A stretch of 64,000 bases of DNA from DASXKD01 sp963734725 (GCA_963734725.1 CAVTIX010000028.1:62001-126000), one strand, 5' to 3'. Counted from the stretch's first letter, positions 51,645-63,523 are shown. Notes: a model not told the origin generated them from the sequence alone. Program-made: numbers and translations.

Positions 51645-52655
51645 TCACCGCAGGCGCGAGCCGACCAGGACGACGAGGTCGGCCAGCCGGTTCGAGTAGC
51701 CGAACTCGTTGTCGTACCAGCCGACGACCTTGACCTGGTCACCGTTGGCCATGGTGAGCGGGGAGTCGAAGATGCACGACCAGGGCGTGCCGACGATGTC
51801 GGAGGACACGATCGGGTCGGTGGAGTAGCACAGGTAGTCCTTGAGCGGCCCCTCGGCCGCCGCCTGGTACGCCGCGTTGACCTCGGCCGCGGTGACCTCG
51901 CGCTCCAGCTGCGCCACCAGGTCGGTGACCGACCCGTCGATCACCGGCACCCGCATCGAGATGCCGTCCATCTTGCCCTTGAGCTCGGGGAGCACGAGCG
52001 CGGTGGCCTTGGCGGCGCCGGTGGTGGTGGGGATGATGTTCTGCGCGGCGGCCCGGGCCCGGCGCAGGTCCCGGTGCTGGAAGTCCTGCAGCACCTGGTC
52101 CGAGGTGTAGGCGTGGATGGTGGTCATCAGGCCCCGGACGAGGCCGAAGCTGTCGGCCAGCACCTTGGCCATCGGCGCGACGCAGTTGGTGGTGCAGGAG
52201 GCATTCGAGATGACGTCGTGCTGCGCGGGGTCGTAGCGGTCGTCGTTGACGCCCATCACGATCGTGATGTCCTCGCCCTTGGCCGGGGCGGAGATGATCA
52301 CCTTCCGCGCGCCCGCGGTGAGGTGCGCCGCCGCGGCGTCGCGGGAGGTGAACCTGCCGGTGGACTCGATCACCACGTCCACGCCGAGCTCGCCCCAGGG
52401 CAGGGCCGCGGGGTCCCGCTCGGCGAAGATCCGGATCTGCTGGTCGCCGGCCCGGATGACGTCGCCCTCGGCGGTCACGTCCACGTCCAGCTTGCCCAGT
52501 ACCGTGTCGTACTTCAGCAGGTGCGCGTTGGTAGCCGGGTCGGTCAGGTCGTTCGCGGCGACGATCTCGATCTCGCTGTCCTGCGCGGCATGGACGGCGC
52601 GCCAGAAGTTCCGGCCAATCCGGCCAAACCCGTTGATGCCCACGCGGATAGTCAC
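51645..52655 (-). CDS. gap: Type I glyceraldehyde-3-phosphate dehydrogenase
   Basis: 336 residues. Cofactor site GINGFGRIGRN at the start, catalytic Cys154 in SNASCTTNCVAP, and PWSCIFDSPLT, YDNEFGYSNRL near the end. Glycolytic, NAD-dependent type. First gene of the triose-phosphate operon, 68 bp after whiA; its ATG is preceded by GAGGGGAAG. Confidence 0.97.
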   Translation of the reverse strand: MTIRVGINGFGRIGRNFWRAVHAAQDSEIEIVAANDLTDPATNAHLLKYDTVLGKLDVDVTAEGDVIRAGDQQIRIFAERDPAALPWGELGVDVVIESTGRFTSRDAAAAHLTAGARKVIISAPAKGEDITIVMGVNDDRYDPAQHDVISNASCTTNCVAPMAKVLADSFGLVRGLMTTIHAYTSDQVLQDFQHRDLRRARAAAQNIIPTTTGAAKATALVLPELKGKMDGISMRVPVIDGSVTDLVAQLEREVTAAEVNAAYQAAAEGPLKDYLCYSTDPIVSSDIVGTPWSCIFDSPLTMANGDQVKVVGWYDNEFGYSNRLADLVVLVGSRLR

Positions 52656-52723
52656 GGCGTTCTTCCCCTCTTACCAGCGGCTGACTTTGGCGGCTCATCG
52701 AGCCTATCGAACCGCCAGTGCTG

Positions 52724-53704
52724 TCAGGGCATCAGCATGTCCGGGGGAAGCTGCGCCTCGGTACCCGGGATGCCCAGGTCGCGGGCGCGCTTGTCGGCCA
52801 TGGCGAGCAGCCGGCGGATCCGGCCGGCGATGGCGTCCTTGGTCAGCTGCGGGTCCGCGAGCTGGCCGAGTTCCTCCAGGCTGGCCTGCCGGTGCTCGAT
52901 GCGGAGCAGCCCGGCCACGGTCAGGTGCTCGGGTGCGTCAGTGCCGAGGATCTCCAGCGCCCGCTCCACCCTGGCCCCGGCGGCGACCGCGGCGCGGGCG
53001 CTGCGGCGCAGGTTGGCGTCGTCGAAATTGGCCAGGCGGTTCGCCGCCGCCCTGACCTCGCGCCGCATCCGGCGCTCCTCCCAGGCGAGCACGCTGTCGT
53101 GCGCGCCGAGCCGGGTCAGCAGCGCGCTGATCGCGTCGCCGTCCCGTACCACGACCCGGTCCACCCCGCGCACCTCGCGGGCCTTCGCGTGGATCTTCAG
53201 CCGCCGGGCCGCGCCGGCCAGCGCCAGCGCCGCCTCGGGCCCGGGGCAGGTCACTTCGAGCGCCATCGACCGGCCCGGTCCGGTGAGGCTGCCGTGCGCC
53301 AGGAACGCGCCGCGCCACGCCGCCTCACAGTCGCACGTCGGGCCGGACACCACGTGCCGGGGCAGCCCACGGACCGGCCGGCCGTGGCTGTCCACCAGGC
53401 CGGTCTGCCGGGCCAGGCTGTCGCCGTCCTTGCGCACCCGCACCACGTACCGGTTGCCCTTGCGCAGCCCGCCCGGTGCGACCACGATCAGGTCGCTGGC
53501 GTGGCCGAACACTTCCGCGATGTCCTTGCGCAGCCGCCGCGCCGCGGCGCCGGTGTCAAGCTCGGCCTCGACCACGATCCGGCCGCCGGCGATATGCAGG
53601 CCGCCGGCGAAGCGCAGCAGGGTGGATACCTCCGCCTTCCGGCAGCACGGCTTCAGGACCTCAACGCGGCTCAGTTCATCCTTGACCAGGCCGGTCATGG
53701 CCAT
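52724..53704 (-). CDS. whiA: DNA-binding protein WhiA
   Basis: 326 residues. N-terminal degenerate LAGLIDADG homing-endonuclease-like domain (CCRKAEVSTLLRFAGGLHIAGGRIVVEAELDT, CDCEAAWRGAFLAHGSLTGP). C-terminal helix-turn-helix (SLEELGQLADPQLTKDAIAGRIRRLL). WhiA controls sporulation septation in Streptomyces, so the host may be sporulating, though whiA is found in all actinobacteria. ATG 53704 with GGGGGAG 7 bp upstream. Confidence 0.95.
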   Translation of the reverse strand: MAMTGLVKDELSRVEVLKPCCRKAEVSTLLRFAGGLHIAGGRIVVEAELDTGAAARRLRKDIAEVFGHASDLIVVAPGGLRKGNRYVVRVRKDGDSLARQTGLVDSHGRPVRGLPRHVVSGPTCDCEAAWRGAFLAHGSLTGPGRSMALEVTCPGPEAALALAGAARRLKIHAKAREVRGVDRVVVRDGDAISALLTRLGAHDSVLAWEERRMRREVRAAANRLANFDDANLRRSARAAVAAGARVERALEILGTDAPEHLTVAGLLRIEHRQASLEELGQLADPQLTKDAIAGRIRRLLAMADKRARDLGIPGTEAQLPPDMLMP

Positions 53705-53708
53705 CGCT

Positions 53709-54698
53709 TCACTCCCCCTCGAAGATTTCCGCGAACGCCCCTGCCAGCCGCCGCGGGTCATGGAGCGGCGAGCCGTCACGCATCGCCAGGTTTGTCAGCA
53801 CCAGCCTGCCACCGAGCAGGCTGGCCGCCTTCTCCAATTCGGCGGCCGAGCCGCCGGCCGCCGAACGGTCGGCGAGCACCACGTCCACCGTCAGGCCGGG
53901 CGCGTGGTCGGCGAGCGCCTCCAGGTGGGCGTGCGGCGAGAACCCGTCGGTCTCCCCCGCTTGCGGCACCAGGTTCAGCGCGACGATCCGGCGGGCCGGC
54001 GTGGTGATCAGCGCCTCCGCCAGTTCGGGCACCAGCAGGTGCGGCAGGACGCTGGTGAACCAGGAGCCGGGGCCGAGCACCACCCAGTCCGCGGTGGCGA
54101 CCGCTGCGATGCCCTGCGGACAGGCCGGCGGGTCCGCGGGGATCAGCGACACCGACCGCACCCGGCCGGTGGTGGACGCGCAGGCGACCTGCCCGCGGAT
54201 CAGGGTGATCTCCCCCGGCCGGTCGGGATCGGCGCCCTCCACCTCGGCGACCAGGTCCAGCGGCACCGATGCCATGGGCAGCACCCGCCCGTGCGCGCCG
54301 AGCAGCCGGCCGACCCAGTCCAGGCCCTGCACGGTGTCCCCGAGAAGCTCCCACAGGGCGACGATCAGCACATTGCCGACGGTGTGGCCGCCGAGCCCGC
54401 CGCGCCCGGCGAACCGGTGCTGCACCACCTGGCTCCAGGTGGTGCCCCAGGCGTCGTCGCCGCACAGCGCGGCCAGCGCCATGCGCAGGTCTCCCGGCGG
54501 CAGCACGCCGAAATCACGCCGGAGCACGCCGCTGGAGCCGCCGTCGTCGGCCACCGTCACGATCGCGGTGAGCTGCCGGGTGACCCGGCGCAGCGCCGAC
54601 AGCGAGGCGAAAAGGCCGTGCCCGCCGCCGAGCGCCACCACCTTCGGGTTGAGCGGCCGCACGGCGGGGACGACCTGGTAAGGCGCGCGTGCCGTCAT
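53709..54698 (-). CDS. yvcK: YvcK-family UDP-GlcNAc-binding protein
   Basis: 329 residues. VVALGGGHGLFASLSALRRVTRQLTAIVTVADDGGSSGVLRRDFGVLPPGDLRMALAAL is the diagnostic N-terminal region of the YvcK/CofD-like family. It links cell-wall precursor level to shape and carbon flux. ATG overlaps the rapZ stop by four bases; the stop is 4 bp before whiA. Confidence 0.95.
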   Translation of the reverse strand: MTARAPYQVVPAVRPLNPKVVALGGGHGLFASLSALRRVTRQLTAIVTVADDGGSSGVLRRDFGVLPPGDLRMALAALCGDDAWGTTWSQVVQHRFAGRGGLGGHTVGNVLIVALWELLGDTVQGLDWVGRLLGAHGRVLPMASVPLDLVAEVEGADPDRPGEITLIRGQVACASTTGRVRSVSLIPADPPACPQGIAAVATADWVVLGPGSWFTSVLPHLLVPELAEALITTPARRIVALNLVPQAGETDGFSPHAHLEALADHAPGLTVDVVLADRSAAGGSAAELEKAASLLGGRLVLTNLAMRDGSPLHDPRRLAGAFAEIFEGE

Positions 54699-55597
54699 TC
54701 ACGCCCCAGATCCCGGTGCACCACCTGGACCCCGAGTCCGGCCTTTTCCAGGCGGCCCGCGATTTCCTCCGCCATGGTCACGCTGCGGTGCTTGCCGCCG
54801 GTGCAGCCGATCGCCACCGTCGCGTAGTGCTTCCCCTGCCGCCGGTACCCGTCGAGGGTGATCTGCAGCGTCGCGGTGTAGGCGTCGAGAAACTCATTGG
54901 CGCCGGGCTGGCTGAGTATGTACTTGCGGACGCGGTCATCCTGCCCGGTCAGCAGCGCGAGTTCCTCGACCCAGCGTGGGTTCGGCAGGAACCTGCAGTC
55001 GGCGACCAGGTCCGCATCCACCGGCAAACCGTACTTGTAGCCAAACGAGACGACGCTCAGCCGCAGCGCGCTCGCCGCCGGGGTGCCGAAGAAATCGCGC
55101 ATTCGGGCGCGCAGTTCGTGGACGTTGAGCGCGGAGGTGTCGAGCACCAGGTCCGCCTCCTCCCGGAGTTCGCTGAGCCGTTGCCGTTCGGCGGCGATCC
55201 CGTCCACGACCCGGCCATCCTCCTGGAGCGGATGCGGCCGGCGCACGTTCTCAAAACGCCGCACCAAGGCCTCATCGCTCGCCTCGAGGAACAGCACCCG
55301 GGGCCGGATGCCGCGGGAGCCCAGCTCGTGGATGCTCGACTCCAGGTCGGTGGAGAACGCAGGGCTGCTGCGCAGGTCCATCACCGCGGCGATCCTCGGC
55401 AGCGTGCCGCTGGCCCGCATCGCCAGGTCGACCATGGTCGGCAGCAGCCGCGGCGGAAGGTTCTCGATGACGTACCAGTCCAGGTCCTCCAGCGACTTGG
55501 CGGTGGTGCTCTTCCCCGCGCCGGACATCCCGGTGATGATCACGACGTCGGCGGGAGGGCTCGCCTGCGCGGCCTCCTCCTCCTGCCCGGTGCTCAC
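54695..55597 (-). CDS. rapZ: RNase adapter protein RapZ
   Basis: 300 residues. Walker A GMSGAGKS near the N terminus, DWYVIENLPPRLLP, DLRSSPAF, RRPHPL and the C-terminal TVAIGCTGGKHRSVTMAEEIA. In E. coli RapZ directs RNase E to GlmZ; in actinobacteria its RNA partner is unknown. GTG 55597 has GGGAG 7 bp upstream; the open frame runs further upstream into uvrC without a plausible start. Confidence 0.95.
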   Translation of the reverse strand: MSTGQEEEAAQASPPADVVIITGMSGAGKSTTAKSLEDLDWYVIENLPPRLLPTMVDLAMRASGTLPRIAAVMDLRSSPAFSTDLESSIHELGSRGIRPRVLFLEASDEALVRRFENVRRPHPLQEDGRVVDGIAAERQRLSELREEADLVLDTSALNVHELRARMRDFFGTPAASALRLSVVSFGYKYGLPVDADLVADCRFLPNPRWVEELALLTGQDDRVRKYILSQPGANEFLDAYTATLQITLDGYRRQGKHYATVAIGCTGGKHRSVTMAEEIAGRLEKAGLGVQVVHRDLGRE

Positions 55598-55625
55598 CTT
55601 CCTGCTCCCTGCACAGCGCGCCTCA

Positions 55626-57674
55626 TCACGTTCCCCCGTTGGTGTTGTCGCCATTGGCCCGGCTGGGCGCCAGCGCCGCCAGCACCGCGCTGGCCAGGCG
55701 CGGGCCGATCCCGGGTAGTTCCGCAATCTCTCCCTCGGTCGCGTCAGCGAGCTTGCGGACCGAGCCGAAGTGCCGTAGCAGCGTAGCCCGCCGGGCCGGG
55801 CCGAGTCCGGGCACGGCGTCAAGCTCGCTGACCGCGAGCGCCTTGGACCGCTTTGCCCGGTGATAGGTGATGGCGAACCGGTGCGCCTCGTCCCTGACTC
55901 GCTGCAGCAGGTACAGGCCCTCGCTGCTGCGCGGCAGGATCACCGGGGCGTCCTCGCCGGGGAGCCACACCTCCTCCAGCCGCTTGGCAAGCCCGCAGAC
56001 GGCGATGTCGTCGATGCCCAGTTCGTCCAGCGCCCGGACCGCCGCCGCGACCTGCGCCGGGCCGCCGTCGACGACCACGAGGTTCGGCGGGTAGGCGAAC
56101 TTGCGCGGGCGGCCTTCCTCATCCAGCGGCGACGGGCGCCCGGCGGCCGGGTCGCCGCCGGCCGGATCACGGGCCGCGAACTCGCCCACCGGATCCCCCA
56201 GCATGTCCAGTTCGCCGGTGGCTTCCCGTTCCTCCAGGTAACGGCGGAACCGCCGGGTGATCACCTCGTGGATGGCGGCGACGTCGCCCTCGCCGCCGGT
56301 GCCCCTGATGCTGAACCGGCGGTACTCGCTCTTGCGGGCCAGCCCGTCCTCGAACACCACCGCGGACGCGACAACGTGGGTGCCCTGCAGGTTGGACACG
56401 TCGTAACACTCGATCCGCAGCGGCGCCTCGTCCAGCCCGAGCGCCTCCTGGATCTCGCTCAGCGCCCGGCTGCGCGTGGTGAGGTCGCTCGCCCGCCGCA
56501 TTTTGTGCTGGGTCAGCGACTCGGCCGCGTTGCGCGCCACGGTCTCCAGCAGCGCCTTCTTGTCCCCGCGCCGCGGCACCCGCAGGCTCACCCGGCTGCC
56601 GCGCTGGCGGCAGAGCCATTCCTCCACGGCCGGGGCGGCCGGCGGCAGGACGGGGACGAGCACCTCGCGCGGGACGCTGGCCCGGCCGGGGTCGCCGCCC
56701 CCCGGGCGCCGGCCGTTGCCACCGGGCGAGGCGACGGCATCCTCGCCGTAGACCTGGCCGAGGAACTGCTCGACAAGCTCGCCGGTGGTGACCTCCTCGA
56801 CCTTGTCCACGACCCAGCCGCGCTGCCCGCGGACCCGCCCGCCGCGCACGTAGAACACCTGCACCGCGGCTTCGAGCTGGTCCTCCGCCAGCGCGATGAC
56901 GTCGCAGTCGGTGCCGTCGCCGAGCACTACCGCCTGCCGTTCCAGCGCCCGGGCCAGGGCCTGGATGTCGTCCCTCAGCCGCGCGGCGCGCTCGTACTCC
57001 TCCGCCCGCGCCGCGGCGCGCATCTGCCCTTCGAGCCGCTTGGTGAACCGGGCGGTCTGCCCGGCCATGAAGTCACAGAACTCCTCGGCAAGGTTGCGGT
57101 GCTCGGCCTCGGTGACGCGCCCCACGCACGGCGCGGAGCACTTGCCGATGTACCCGAGCAGGCACGGCCGGCCGATCTGCCCGGCCCGCTTGAACACCCC
57201 CGCCGAGCAGGTGCGGACCGGGAACACCCGCAGCAGCGTGTCCACGGTCTCCCGGATCGCCCACGCGTGCGAGTACGGCCCGAAGTACCTGGTGCCGCGG
57301 CGCTTTGCCCCGCGGGTCACCATCACCCGCGGGAACTTCTCCTCCAGCGTGACCGCGAGGTAGGGGTAGCTCTTGTCGTCCCGGTACCGGATGTTGAACC
57401 GGGGGTTGAACTCCTTGATCCAGGAGTACTCGAGCTGCAGGGACTCCACCTCGGTGCCGACCACGGTCCAGTCCACGCCCGCCGCGGTGGACAGCATCGC
57501 CTGGGTGCGCGGGTGCAGGCCGGCGAAGTCGGCGAAGTAGGAGTTGAGCCGGGACCGCAGGTTCTTCGCCTTGCCCACGTAGATGACCCGGCCATGCTTG
57601 TCACGGAACCGGTACACGCCGGGCGACTCCGGGATCGATCCCGGGGCCGGCCGGTAGCCGTGCGGATCAGCCAC
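55626..57674 (-). CDS. uvrC: Excinuclease ABC subunit C
   Basis: 682 residues. GIY-YIG nuclease domain at the start (GVYRFRDKHGRVIYVGKAKNLRSRLNSYF), UVR domain (EYERAARLRDDIQALARALE), RNase H-like second nuclease (RIECYDVSNLQGTHVVASAVVFEDGL) and tandem helix-hairpin-helix at the end (VPGLGPARRATLLRHFGSV, LPGIGPRLASAVLAAL). Nucleotide excision repair. First gene of the uvrC-rapZ-yvcK-whiA series. Confidence 0.96.
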   Translation of the reverse strand: MADPHGYRPAPGSIPESPGVYRFRDKHGRVIYVGKAKNLRSRLNSYFADFAGLHPRTQAMLSTAAGVDWTVVGTEVESLQLEYSWIKEFNPRFNIRYRDDKSYPYLAVTLEEKFPRVMVTRGAKRRGTRYFGPYSHAWAIRETVDTLLRVFPVRTCSAGVFKRAGQIGRPCLLGYIGKCSAPCVGRVTEAEHRNLAEEFCDFMAGQTARFTKRLEGQMRAAARAEEYERAARLRDDIQALARALERQAVVLGDGTDCDVIALAEDQLEAAVQVFYVRGGRVRGQRGWVVDKVEEVTTGELVEQFLGQVYGEDAVASPGGNGRRPGGGDPGRASVPREVLVPVLPPAAPAVEEWLCRQRGSRVSLRVPRRGDKKALLETVARNAAESLTQHKMRRASDLTTRSRALSEIQEALGLDEAPLRIECYDVSNLQGTHVVASAVVFEDGLARKSEYRRFSIRGTGGEGDVAAIHEVITRRFRRYLEEREATGELDMLGDPVGEFAARDPAGGDPAAGRPSPLDEEGRPRKFAYPPNLVVVDGGPAQVAAAVRALDELGIDDIAVCGLAKRLEEVWLPGEDAPVILPRSSEGLYLLQRVRDEAHRFAITYHRAKRSKALAVSELDAVPGLGPARRATLLRHFGSVRKLADATEGEIAELPGIGPRLASAVLAALAPSRANGDNTNGGT

Positions 57675-57724
57675 GGAGCAACTCTATGCGCGCCAGGCGC
57701 CCTCGGGTGTCACCCCGAAGCCCA

Positions 57725-60583
<2,859 letters not shown>

Positions 60584-60624
60584 TGCGCCTCCAGGGGTGA
60601 GAGCCACCTACTGCGGGTCTCCCC

Positions 60625-60753
60625 CTCTGTCGTCACGCTCAGCGCGAGGCTCCAGAGACGCCTGTCCCGCCCGGTCCCTGATGCCTGAGAGGTTCCGGGG
60701 AGGTTGCCCCTTCGGCGCCCCGGGCACGTGCCCGCGGTCTCTCCCGGACGGTG
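60625..60753 (-). ncRNA. Glycine riboswitch in the gcvP leader
   Basis: On the minus strand the conserved aptamer core is present in order: CGGGAGAGACC (60747-60737), GCGCCGAAGGGGCAA (about 60718-60704), CCTCTCAGGCA (60692-60682), GGGACAG (around 60666) and CTCTGGAG, ending with ACGACAGAGGG (60633-60623). These match the glycine aptamer class I know from gcv leaders of Streptomyces and other actinobacteria. It ends about 40 nt before the gcvP GTG, so it likely acts on translation start or nearby termination, switching gcvP on with glycine. Confidence 0.92.
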
Positions 60754-60819
60754 TCGTCAGCTCTTGCGAGCTTACCCCCAGCGGCGCGCCGTGTCCGGCA
60801 GCGCGCCCTGGCGCGGGGT

Positions 60820-61896
60820 TCAGATCTCGTCCCAGCGGAAGACCCGGACGGAGATCAGCGTCAGGACCAGGGTCAGCGCGAGCAGGATGCCGATGGCCGG
60901 CAGCGCGGCCGCGGGTCCCTCGCCGCGCGCCATGACGTCCTGCATGCCGGTGACCAGATAGCGCAGCGGCATCACGTAGGAGGTGCTCACCAGCCAGGAC
61001 GGGGCGAAGTCGAGCGGGATGAAGGCGCCGCCGAGAAACGCCATCGGCAGGATGATCAGGTTCGTGACCGCGGTCGCCGCCTGCTGGGTCTTGGCGAACG
61101 ACCCGACGAGCAGGCCGATGGACATGAAGGCCAGCGTGCCGCAGAGCACCACGGGGATGGCCGCCCACCAGCCGGGGGTGAGTTTCAGGCCGAAGAAGGG
61201 CGTGGTGGCGATGATCAGGAACAGCGCGGTCTGGATCAGCGCCACGAGCAGGGCGACCCCGACCCTGGCCAGCACTACCGAGCCGGTGTTCACCGGGGCG
61301 AGCCGCAGCCGGCGCAGCAGCTTGTGCTCCCGCCAGTTCACCAGGGTGATGGCGGCGCCGAAGGCGGCCCCCGAGGCGACGGCCCAGCCCAGCAGGCCGG
61401 GCGCGAGGAACTGGATCGGCTTGAGCGTCGTGCTTTCGACCTGCTTGGTGAGCAGCTGGTAGCTAGCCGGGCCGGCCTGCGCCTGGTCTGCCTGCTGCAC
61501 GATCGAGGAGAAGACCGCCTGTACGATGCCCGCGGTGGTCGAGTCGGCGATCGAGTAGTGCACGATCAGCTGCCGGCCCTGCTGCTGGACTACGGCGTCG
61601 GCGTTGCCCCGGCGGACCTCACGGAGCGCCGCGTTCTGGTTGCCGGAATGGGTCACGGTCAGGACGTGGGACAGGTCGGCCTGGTTGGCGTTACTGAGCA
61701 GGCTGACGTTCCCGATTTCGATGACGGTCAGCTTGGGCGCGCCGCTGTTGCGGTACAGCGCCCCGAACAGCACCAGGAACAGCACGGGCAGCAGGATCGA
61801 GAAGGCCAGCGCGGTCCGGTCCCTGACGTACCCGCGCAACAGCGCTTGCGACAGGCTGCGCAGCGCCCGGAGATTCGTACCGGTAGAGAAGGCCAC
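60820..61896 (-). CDS. ABC-2 family permease without adjacent ATPase
   Basis: About 358 residues. One N-terminal helix (LAFSILLPVLFLVLFGALY), a 170-residue extracytoplasmic domain (LLSNANQADLSHVLTVTHSG...), then five C-terminal helices: the layout of YhgE/ABC-2_membrane_3 (DrrB/NatB-like) permeases. EHKLLRRLRLAPVN is the coupling-helix region. No ATPase gene is within the window next to it. GTG 61896 has no ribosome site; TAAGCT lies 8 bp upstream on the same strand and could be a -10 of a leaderless transcript. Confidence 0.85.
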   Translation of the reverse strand: MAFSTGTNLRALRSLSQALLRGYVRDRTALAFSILLPVLFLVLFGALYRNSGAPKLTVIEIGNVSLLSNANQADLSHVLTVTHSGNQNAALREVRRGNADAVVQQQGRQLIVHYSIADSTTAGIVQAVFSSIVQQADQAQAGPASYQLLTKQVESTTLKPIQFLAPGLLGWAVASGAAFGAAITLVNWREHKLLRRLRLAPVNTGSVVLARVGVALLVALIQTALFLIIATTPFFGLKLTPGWWAAIPVVLCGTLAFMSIGLLVGSFAKTQQAATAVTNLIILPMAFLGGAFIPLDFAPSWLVSTSYVMPLRYLVTGMQDVMARGEGPAAALPAIGILLALTLVLTLISVRVFRWDEI

Positions 61897-62099
61897 GTCG
61901 CGAGAGCTTAGCCCGCCACCGATAGCGGGCCCTTTCCGGGGTCCCGTGGGCTGGGCTTGGCACCGAACGGCGCCGGACCGCCAGCGCAACCCAGGTCGTG
62001 GGGCCCGGGGCTCGGCCCTCGGGCTAACACGGCGGGCGATGGCGCAGCCGCCAACAGGCGGCAAGCAGGGTTCACCGCCTCGGCGAGCAGGGTTAGCCG
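61897..62099. other. Intergenic region upstream of the orphan permease
   Basis: 203 bp. Contains CGGGCTAAC around 62022-62030 within GGGGCTCGGCCCTCGGGCTAAC, which on the minus strand resembles a decayed copy of the GC-rich hairpin repeat family (GCCCGAGGGCCGAGCCCCGGG). The rest has short CAGGCGGCAAGCAGGGTT-like repeats; no ORF is supported. Confidence 0.35.
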
Positions 62100-62720
62100 C
62101 TAGCCGCCGGTCCTCATCGCGCGGCGCATGGCTAGCTCGTCCCGGCTGTCGCCGGTCCCTTCGATGCCATCGGCGCAGTCGGCCTTCTCCGCGCGCTCAG
62201 CCGGAAGCTCGGCGAGCGTGCCGTCGACTTCCTTCCAGATGCGGCCGAGCGCGATGCCGAAGACACCCTGGCCACCGGCCAGCAGGTCCACCACCTCATC
62301 GGTGGAGGTGCACTCGTACACGGAGACCCCGTCGCTCATCAGGGTGAGCCGGGCGAGGTCCTCGGTGCCGCGGTCACGCAGGTGCATCACGGCGGCGCGG
62401 ATCTGCTGCAGCGAGATGCCCGTGTCCAGCAGGCGCTTGACCACCTTCAGCACGCAGATGTCGCGGAAGCTGTAGAGGCGCTGGGACCCGGATCCGTGCG
62501 CCGCCCGCACGGTCGGCTCCACCAGGCCGGTCCTGGCCCAGTAGTCGAGCTGGCGGTAGGTGATCCCGGCGGCGGCGCAGGCCGTGGGCCCGCGGTAGCC
62601 CACATCGTCGGAATGAATGGTGAGGCTTTCGTCACCGAACAGTAGGCCTTGCTCTCCGGCGTGCCGCATGGCGGCGCCGCGGGCATGCGATTCGCCGTCA
62701 TTACTCCTGGTTACCGCCAC
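62100..62720 (-). CDS. MerR-family transcriptional regulator
   Basis: 206 residues. MerR HTH: YRGPTACAAAGITYRQLDYWARTGLVEPTVRAAHGSGSQRLYSFRDICVLKVVKRLLDTGISLQQIRAAV. A C-terminal domain (LMSDGVSVYECTSTDEVVDLLAGGQGVFGIALGRIWKEVDGTLAEL) is conserved in an actinobacterial subgroup encoded between gcvP and the bifunctional nuclease gene. No metal-binding cysteines of the CueR type. GTG 62720 has GGAGG 5 bp upstream; ATG 62669 lacks one. Its effector is unknown. Confidence 0.9.
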   Translation of the reverse strand: MAVTRSNDGESHARGAAMRHAGEQGLLFGDESLTIHSDDVGYRGPTACAAAGITYRQLDYWARTGLVEPTVRAAHGSGSQRLYSFRDICVLKVVKRLLDTGISLQQIRAAVMHLRDRGTEDLARLTLMSDGVSVYECTSTDEVVDLLAGGQGVFGIALGRIWKEVDGTLAELPAERAEKADCADGIEGTGDSRDELAMRRAMRTGG

Positions 62721-62840
62721 ACCTGCCTCCGACCCGGGAAGTCTGCCCCTGGGCACTCGATTTGCACGCTAGGCGTTGCTCAGTGTGCTCGTCAACGACC
62801 CCGGGCGGCGCGTCGCACGCCGCGACTCAGGTGGCGCGCC

Positions 62841-62957
62841 CACAGCGCTAACCCGGGGACTTCGTCACGTGGCTCGGCCACAGCGCTAGTCCGGGGGGCA
62901 ACCCCCGGTCCCCCGACGACTTCGGCCTCCCCCGTGACTTCGTCACGTGGCTCGGCC
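62841..62957 (+). repeat. Dispersed GC-rich hairpin repeat, copy C, with an internal 22-bp direct repeat
   Basis: CACAGCGCTA occurs at 62841-62850 and 62879-62888. The second is followed by a hairpin with arms 62891-62897 and 62902-62908 and a GCAA (GNRA) loop. The 22-bp sequence GACTTCGTCACGTGGCTCGG plus CC occurs at 62858-62879 and 62936-62957; the latter includes the stop codon of the bifunctional nuclease gene. Same family as copies A and B. Confidence 0.75.
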
Positions 62958-63413
62958 GAAGTCTTCCGGACTGATGGTGTCCAGGAACTCGCGGAACTTT
63001 TCGACCTCGTCTTCTTGCTCGTCGGGGATCGCTACCCCGGCCTCATCCAGGATTTCCTCGGTGGCGAAGATCGAGGCGCCGGTCCGCAGCGCGAGGGCGA
63101 TCGAGTCCGAGGGCCGGGCGCTCACTTCCTTGCCGTTGGAGAAGATGAGGTCCGCGAAGAAGATCCCGTCCCGCAGCGCCGTGATGTTCACGGTGGTCAG
63201 CTGGACGCCCAAGGCTTCGAGCACGTCACGGAACAGGTCATGGGTGAGCGGCCGCGCAGGGACCATGCCCTGCTGGGCGAAGGCGATGGCGGTAGCCTCC
63301 ACGGGGCCGATCCAGATCGGCAGGTACCTGTCCCCCTCGGTTTCCTTGAGCAGGACGATGGGCTGGTTCGTGGGCATCTCAACCCGGACGCCGACGACCT
63401 CCATCTTCCTCAC
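62943..63413 (-). CDS. Bifunctional nuclease (DUF151/BFN) family protein
   Basis: 156 residues. MEVVGVRVEMPTNQPIVLLKETEGDRYLPIWIGPVEATAIAFAQQGMVPARPLTHDLF is the family's strongly conserved core; DAIALALRTGASI-like sequence (SDSIALALRTGASIFA) follows, with an acidic C terminus. DUF151 proteins are called bifunctional nucleases after a plant homologue; the bacterial role is uncertain. GTG 63413 with GGAG 5 bp upstream gives the usual length; ATG 63404 is also possible. Its 3' end lies within repeat copy C. Confidence 0.9.
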   Translation of the reverse strand: MRKMEVVGVRVEMPTNQPIVLLKETEGDRYLPIWIGPVEATAIAFAQQGMVPARPLTHDLFRDVLEALGVQLTTVNITALRDGIFFADLIFSNGKEVSARPSDSIALALRTGASIFATEEILDEAGVAIPDEQEDEVEKFREFLDTISPEDFGRAT

Positions 63414-63523
63414 GGCGGCTCCGTCCTGGCCTCTGTCAGGCACTGTGCTTCCCGAACCTTGCTGAAGGGATTCCCCTGTCAAAGTACACCCGCCAGGGCA
63501 GCAGGCACGCCCGCGCCCTGTGC

